This document shows, piece by piece, positions 60,751 to 64,000 of a DNA stretch of 64,000 nucleotides; within the stretch, counting starts at the first letter, position 1; each line of letters opens with the position of its first letter. Location: contig CAMUZR010000002.1 of the NCBI GenBank assembly GCA_947165255.1, positions 124,001-188,000 on the forward strand. Reading direction: 5' to 3'. Both the position numbers and the translations under genes were made by a program. The stretch comes from an uncultured Bacteroidales bacterium (GTDB lineage: Bacteria > Bacteroidota > Bacteroidia > Bacteroidales > P3). The notes under the pieces are model-generated. The model worked only from the letters and a program-made list of their open reading frames with translations, was not told the DNA's origin and ran no database searches.

Positions 60751-61746
60751 ATGTCCACCACCCCTCTTCGCCCAAGCCTCCTGTGCCTAGCCCGCATCCT
60801 ACCGCTGGTCCTTGCGGCGCTCTTCGGCATCGCTGCATGCCACCCTCCGCGCGGTCCACTGGTCATACAGACTGCTGCCGATGGCCAACTCCTCACCGAC
60901 ACCGCCGGACACCCCGTCACCCGGCTCCGCTACCAGAAAATCCACCCACTTTCTGATGGCATCTACCGCGTTGAACGCCGCCACCGCTACGGATTTCTCG
61001 ACAGCCTTGGGCGCACCTTAGTCAAGCCCCAATACTCCTACGCCGAAGACTTCCACCACGGCCTAGCTATCGTCTATAATGCAAAAACAGGCCGCGCCTC
61101 CCTCATCAACCGCCTTGGAGCCACCGTCACCGACCAGGTCTACGACTGGATAGGCCGTCTTTATGCCTATGACGCCCAGGACAACCCGCACTACCTGTCC
61201 GGACGGTATCTCGTCCGCAGCCGCGGACTTTTCGCACTCCTTGGCCCCGACGGCCGTCTCGTCACGCCGCTCTGCTACGACCTCTTCCCGTGCGCCTACT
61301 TTGAAGGGCTCTCACCCGTACACCGAGACAGCCGCTGGGGCTTCATCGACACCCTCGGCCACGAAGTAATTCCCCCTCACTACGACTCCGTAGGTCTCTT
61401 TGCCTGTGGACTTGCGCCCGTCTGCCAGCATGGCCTTTGGGGCTTCGTCGACCACCGCGACAGTCTCGTAGTCCCCCTCCGCTACCAGTCCGCCTCCCAC
61501 TTCTCCCAGCGCCGTGCCGCGGTCAAACGAGCCGGCCGCTGGGGCTTTGTCGACCCCTCGGGTCGCGAAGTCATCCCTCCCCAGTTCGACGACACCATCG
61601 CCCCCCACCTTCCGCCCCTCCCCGGCTTCCGTTCCGACGGCACCGCCCGTCTCATCTTCCGCCGCCGCCCCATCGTCATAGACACCCTCGGCCGCCCGAT
61701 CCAACAACAGCCGTCGCCCACTGCCCAATACATAGAACACCCTTAG
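60751..61746 (+). CDS. WG-repeat lipoprotein
   Basis: 331 residues. Signal peptide with lipobox GIAAC (Cys30). At least five WG-type repeats follow, with the pattern W/Y-G-F-x-D-x-x-G (for example RYGFLDSLGRTLVKPQYSYA, RWGFIDTLGHEVIPPHYDSV, LWGFVDHRDSLVVPLRYQSA, RWGFVDPSGREVIPPQFDDT). WG repeats form beta-propeller-like surfaces that may bind ligands. It begins 12 bp after umuC, so it shares the operon. GC-rich with C-ending codons; function unknown. Confidence 0.85.
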   Translation: MSTTPLRPSLLCLARILPLVLAALFGIAACHPPRGPLVIQTAADGQLLTDTAGHPVTRLRYQKIHPLSDGIYRVERRHRYGFLDSLGRTLVKPQYSYAEDFHHGLAIVYNAKTGRASLINRLGATVTDQVYDWIGRLYAYDAQDNPHYLSGRYLVRSRGLFALLGPDGRLVTPLCYDLFPCAYFEGLSPVHRDSRWGFIDTLGHEVIPPHYDSVGLFACGLAPVCQHGLWGFVDHRDSLVVPLRYQSASHFSQRRAAVKRAGRWGFVDPSGREVIPPQFDDTIAPHLPPLPGFRSDGTARLIFRRRPIVIDTLGRPIQQQPSPTAQYIEHP

Positions 61747-62318
61747 TCACACTCCAGTATAACAAATCTGATCCACCGGCAGATCCACCTCCCAACCTGC
61801 TTCGGTGGACTATACCCAATTCGGCAACCAGTGCATTTTGCCTCAACTCTCTTCCGTAGTAGTGATGAATGCAATAGCCTATATATCAATTATTTTTACA
61901 ATGCAATTTCATTAAATAGCACAATTTGTGAGTATGTTCAAACAGATTCAGGAACGTCCTCTAAAAAATTATTTTTACTAAACCGATAATAAATCAATAA
62001 TAATTCGTATATTTGCAGTCGGTTATGATATGTTATTAAGGTATTTTTTAGAATGATTCCAGATAGGCGGCTATCGTCAATGATAAAAAACTATCAAATT
62101 GGAAATTAATAAAATAAACCGATTGCAATGTTAAAACATCTTATGACAAATTGCGGCAAGATGGCAATGGACAGGTTGGAATTCACCACCACCCAAAAAT
62201 GCAAAAAAAATGGTTCGAACGAAGTTTTTTTCATGACCTAGCATTGCCGGCCAACTAGTGCATGTAGTACCTATCTTTTATTTGTAATCATAAATTATAA
62301 CTTTAATACCGATAAGTA
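61747..62318. other. Long intergenic region upstream of the C10 protease
   Basis: 572 bp without a believable ORF. It contains a TATATTTG box at 62008-62015 followed by CAGTCGG, then a leader of about 300 nt. The segment 62014-62025 can pair (one G-U) with 62117-62128 (AACCGATTGCAA). A second possible promoter (TTATTTG) lies near 62279-62285. A-rich and T-rich runs flank a GGTTCGAAC palindrome near 62212. No further feature is supported. Confidence 0.5.
62008..62015 (+). promoter_or_regulatory. -7 box of the C10 protease gene
   Basis: TATATTTG followed by CAGTCGG, about 304 bp before the ATG at 62319. If used, the 5' untranslated region is unusually long. Confidence 0.5.
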
Positions 62319-64000
62319 ATGATAAAAAAAATTCCACTTTTCCTGATGCTATTGGCATCCTTCGGAATTGCCAATGCCGGCCCTGTGCCCCTTAGCAAAG
62401 CCCGGCAGGTGGCATCCAATTTCGTCCAGCAAAAAGGACTGAAAATAGACCAAAAGGGTGGCTGGAATGATCTTTCTTCCGAGACTCCTTTTGAGGAATT
62501 CTACATCCTCTCCGGCCCTGGTGGAAAGGGATTCGTATTGGTCAGCAAAGACGACCGTGTGATTCCCATCTTAGCCTATTCCGAGAGTAACACTTTTGAA
62601 ACCAACGATATGCCAGAGAATATTATCGCCTGGCTGAGCGATTATGACAACCAAATCCGTTTCAATCGCGAGAACGACATTGCTCCCTCACCTCAAACCA
62701 CTGCAAAATGGGAGGAACTAGAAAAAGGCGGAGCTAAGACTTCGGCCGACGTGGCCGACGAGGTGCCGCCTTTGCTGTCTACCACATGGAGTCAAAGTCC
62801 TGGATACAACCGTTATTGCCCATGGCATGGTTCGATACAGACCCCAACTGGCTGTGTTGCCACCGCCATGGCCCAGATCATGAAATATTGGAACTGGCCG
62901 CCAATCAACCGTGGTGCCATGGAATACACCTATTCATCTGCAGCCAGTGAGAATTATGATAATCAAGCCTATTCCAGCACACTCTCTTCCAACTTTGCCG
63001 ACACTGTTTTCGACTGGGAAAACATGCCAAACAATCTGACCAGCTCTTCAACCGAAACGGAGATAAACGCTGTAGCATCGCTTATGTACAATGTAGGCAT
63101 ATCGGTTAATATGTCATACGGCACAAGGGGAAGCGGAGCTGTAACATGTGTGTATAGCAATTATCAATTTCTTGGCGATCGAACCGAAGAGCGTTATGCT
63201 ACTACCGAAGTGGCTCTTAGGAACTATTTCCACTACAAATATACCACTAATGCCGTTTTCTCCTCAGATTTCACCAACAGCGAATGGATTGAAATGTTAA
63301 AAATGGAATTGAATGCAGGCAGACCCGTACTCTACGCCGGTCAAAGCCAGAGTGGTGGAGGCCATGCCTTTGTGCTCGACGGATATAATAGCAATAACTA
63401 TTTCCATGTAAACTGGGGTTGGGGGGGTACTGCCAATGCGTATTATGCTATCGGTGCGCTCAATCCTTTAGACGCTGGCACTGGTGCTTCGAGTTCGAAT
63501 CAGTACAATTACAGCAACAATGCCGTTATCGGCATAGAGCCAGCTGCTACTATCGAACCTGAAGATGGAACTACCACTGTCACTGCTCTTTCCCTTCAAC
63601 CATCGATGGGGTCGGTAACAGGCGGCGGCACCTACCCTAACTACAGTGGTGTCTTTATCCTTACCGCCACCCCTAATTCTGGATACCGTTTCCTGCAATG
63701 GACCGATGGCAATCGTGACAATCCCCGCTACCAAAAGGCCACGGGCGGCACTCAAATCTATACTGCCGTCTTCACCAGCACCACTGGCAACTCGTCCGCC
63801 TACAAATACTTCTATAATGAAGGAGACCCGTATTTTTCGTCTTATCCTCCCAGCTCATATATTCCCGAATGGGGTATTCAGCTGCCTTATTCCATGCTAG
63901 CCGACGCTGATTATCTGGACAAGGTTATTTTTAGAGTTTATTCCACAAATAATACAACAAGTGACTATGTGGTAAAAGTGTATTACGGGGGGCCTAGCAA
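62319..64000 (+). CDS. C10 family cysteine protease (streptopain-like), partial
   Basis: 560 codons are visible and the frame is open to the window end, so the C-terminus is missing. Signal peptide (MIKKIPLFLMLLASFGIANA), a propeptide, then the C10 catalytic core with Cys179 (TPTGCVATAMAQIMKYW) and His349 (GGGHAFVLDGYN), followed by FHVNWGWGGTANAYYAIGAL. Next comes one InlB-like repeat (GTYPNYSGVFILTATPNSGY, LQWTDGNRDNPRY) shared with the M6 protease at 11540, then a beta domain. Related enzymes include streptopain and periodontain. A T9SS tail would lie beyond the window. Confidence 0.9.
   Translation, partial: MIKKIPLFLMLLASFGIANAGPVPLSKARQVASNFVQQKGLKIDQKGGWNDLSSETPFEEFYILSGPGGKGFVLVSKDDRVIPILAYSESNTFETNDMPENIIAWLSDYDNQIRFNRENDIAPSPQTTAKWEELEKGGAKTSADVADEVPPLLSTTWSQSPGYNRYCPWHGSIQTPTGCVATAMAQIMKYWNWPPINRGAMEYTYSSAASENYDNQAYSSTLSSNFADTVFDWENMPNNLTSSSTETEINAVASLMYNVGISVNMSYGTRGSGAVTCVYSNYQFLGDRTEERYATTEVALRNYFHYKYTTNAVFSSDFTNSEWIEMLKMELNAGRPVLYAGQSQSGGGHAFVLDGYNSNNYFHVNWGWGGTANAYYAIGALNPLDAGTGASSSNQYNYSNNAVIGIEPAATIEPEDGTTTVTALSLQPSMGSVTGGGTYPNYSGVFILTATPNSGYRFLQWTDGNRDNPRYQKATGGTQIYTAVFTSTTGNSSAYKYFYNEGDPYFSSYPPSSYIPEWGIQLPYSMLADADYLDKVIFRVYSTNNTTSDYVVKVYYGGPS

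Noticed and set aside
62130..62260. tRNA-like GGTTCGAAC segment
   Set aside because: The palindrome resembles a T-arm, but there are no acceptor, D- or anticodon stems around it.

Overview
The window looks like chromosomal DNA of an uncultured member of the Bacteroidales (Bacteroidetes). Supporting signs are promoters with the TAnnTTTG -7 box (often TATCTTTGCA) instead of sigma70 -10 boxes, weak Shine-Dalgarno sequences, C-terminal type IX secretion (T9SS) sorting domains, Omp28, DUF3276, DUF5683, DUF6029 and DUF1015 families, a fused 2-oxoacid:ferredoxin oxidoreductase alpha subunit, a FeoA-FeoB fusion and a fused NADPH-dependent glutamate synthase/NfnAB-like protein. Genus cannot be assigned from the sequence alone. 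I saw no tRNA, rRNA, CRISPR array or intact insertion sequence.

Layout. 0-9.3 kb is an accessory, partly decayed zone: a duplicated 3' end of a DUF1015 gene, the tail of an alpha/beta-hydrolase, a chimeric flavoenzyme ORF, a frameshifted YdeI-like gene, a DUF4143 ATPase and a second copy of its promoter and start, an intact DUF1015 gene, an Mrr-type endonuclease and a higBA toxin-antitoxin pair. Two secreted-protein genes here are each preceded by the same kind of long structured leader RNA (about 1761-1967 and 7834-8021). 9.4-25.3 kb is housekeeping and envelope: gamma carbonic anhydrase, gcvT, then leftward clusters (TlpA thioredoxin, DUF6029 barrel, Omp28, MATE, M6 protease; and S8 protease, DUF6427-like, rnhB, DUF6913-like, dapA, hotdog thioesterase, polyprenyl synthase). 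26-45 kb runs mostly rightward: korAB, valS, (DUF389 and HU leftward), dnaB, a deoxyhypusine-synthase-like gene, a cysteine desulfidase/UPF0597 gene, DUF3276, parA-parB-DUF5683, a TolQ/TolR/TonB-type trio, an S4 RNA-binding gene, and a sigma factor/membrane protein/Spy-like trio. 45-57.6 kb is leftward again: fused glutamate synthase, a phosphopantetheinyl transferase, an FMN-binding protein, two tandem M20 dipeptidases, YbjQ, a VanX-like dipeptidase and feoAB with its Cys-rich partner; two secreted-protein genes run rightward at 47.9-49.3 kb. 57.9-61.7 kb is a rightward umuD-(decarboxylase/cupin)-umuC-WG-repeat operon. The window ends inside a C10 (streptopain-like) protease.

Together the genes suit an anaerobic, proteolytic Bacteroidales cell: T9SS-type and lipoprotein proteases and dipeptidases outside, 2-oxoacid:ferredoxin oxidation and amino-acid catabolism inside, Feo iron uptake. 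The most unusual item is the two-copy leader RNA: the helices differ in sequence between copies but stay complementary, while an internal loop and a 14-nt core are identical.
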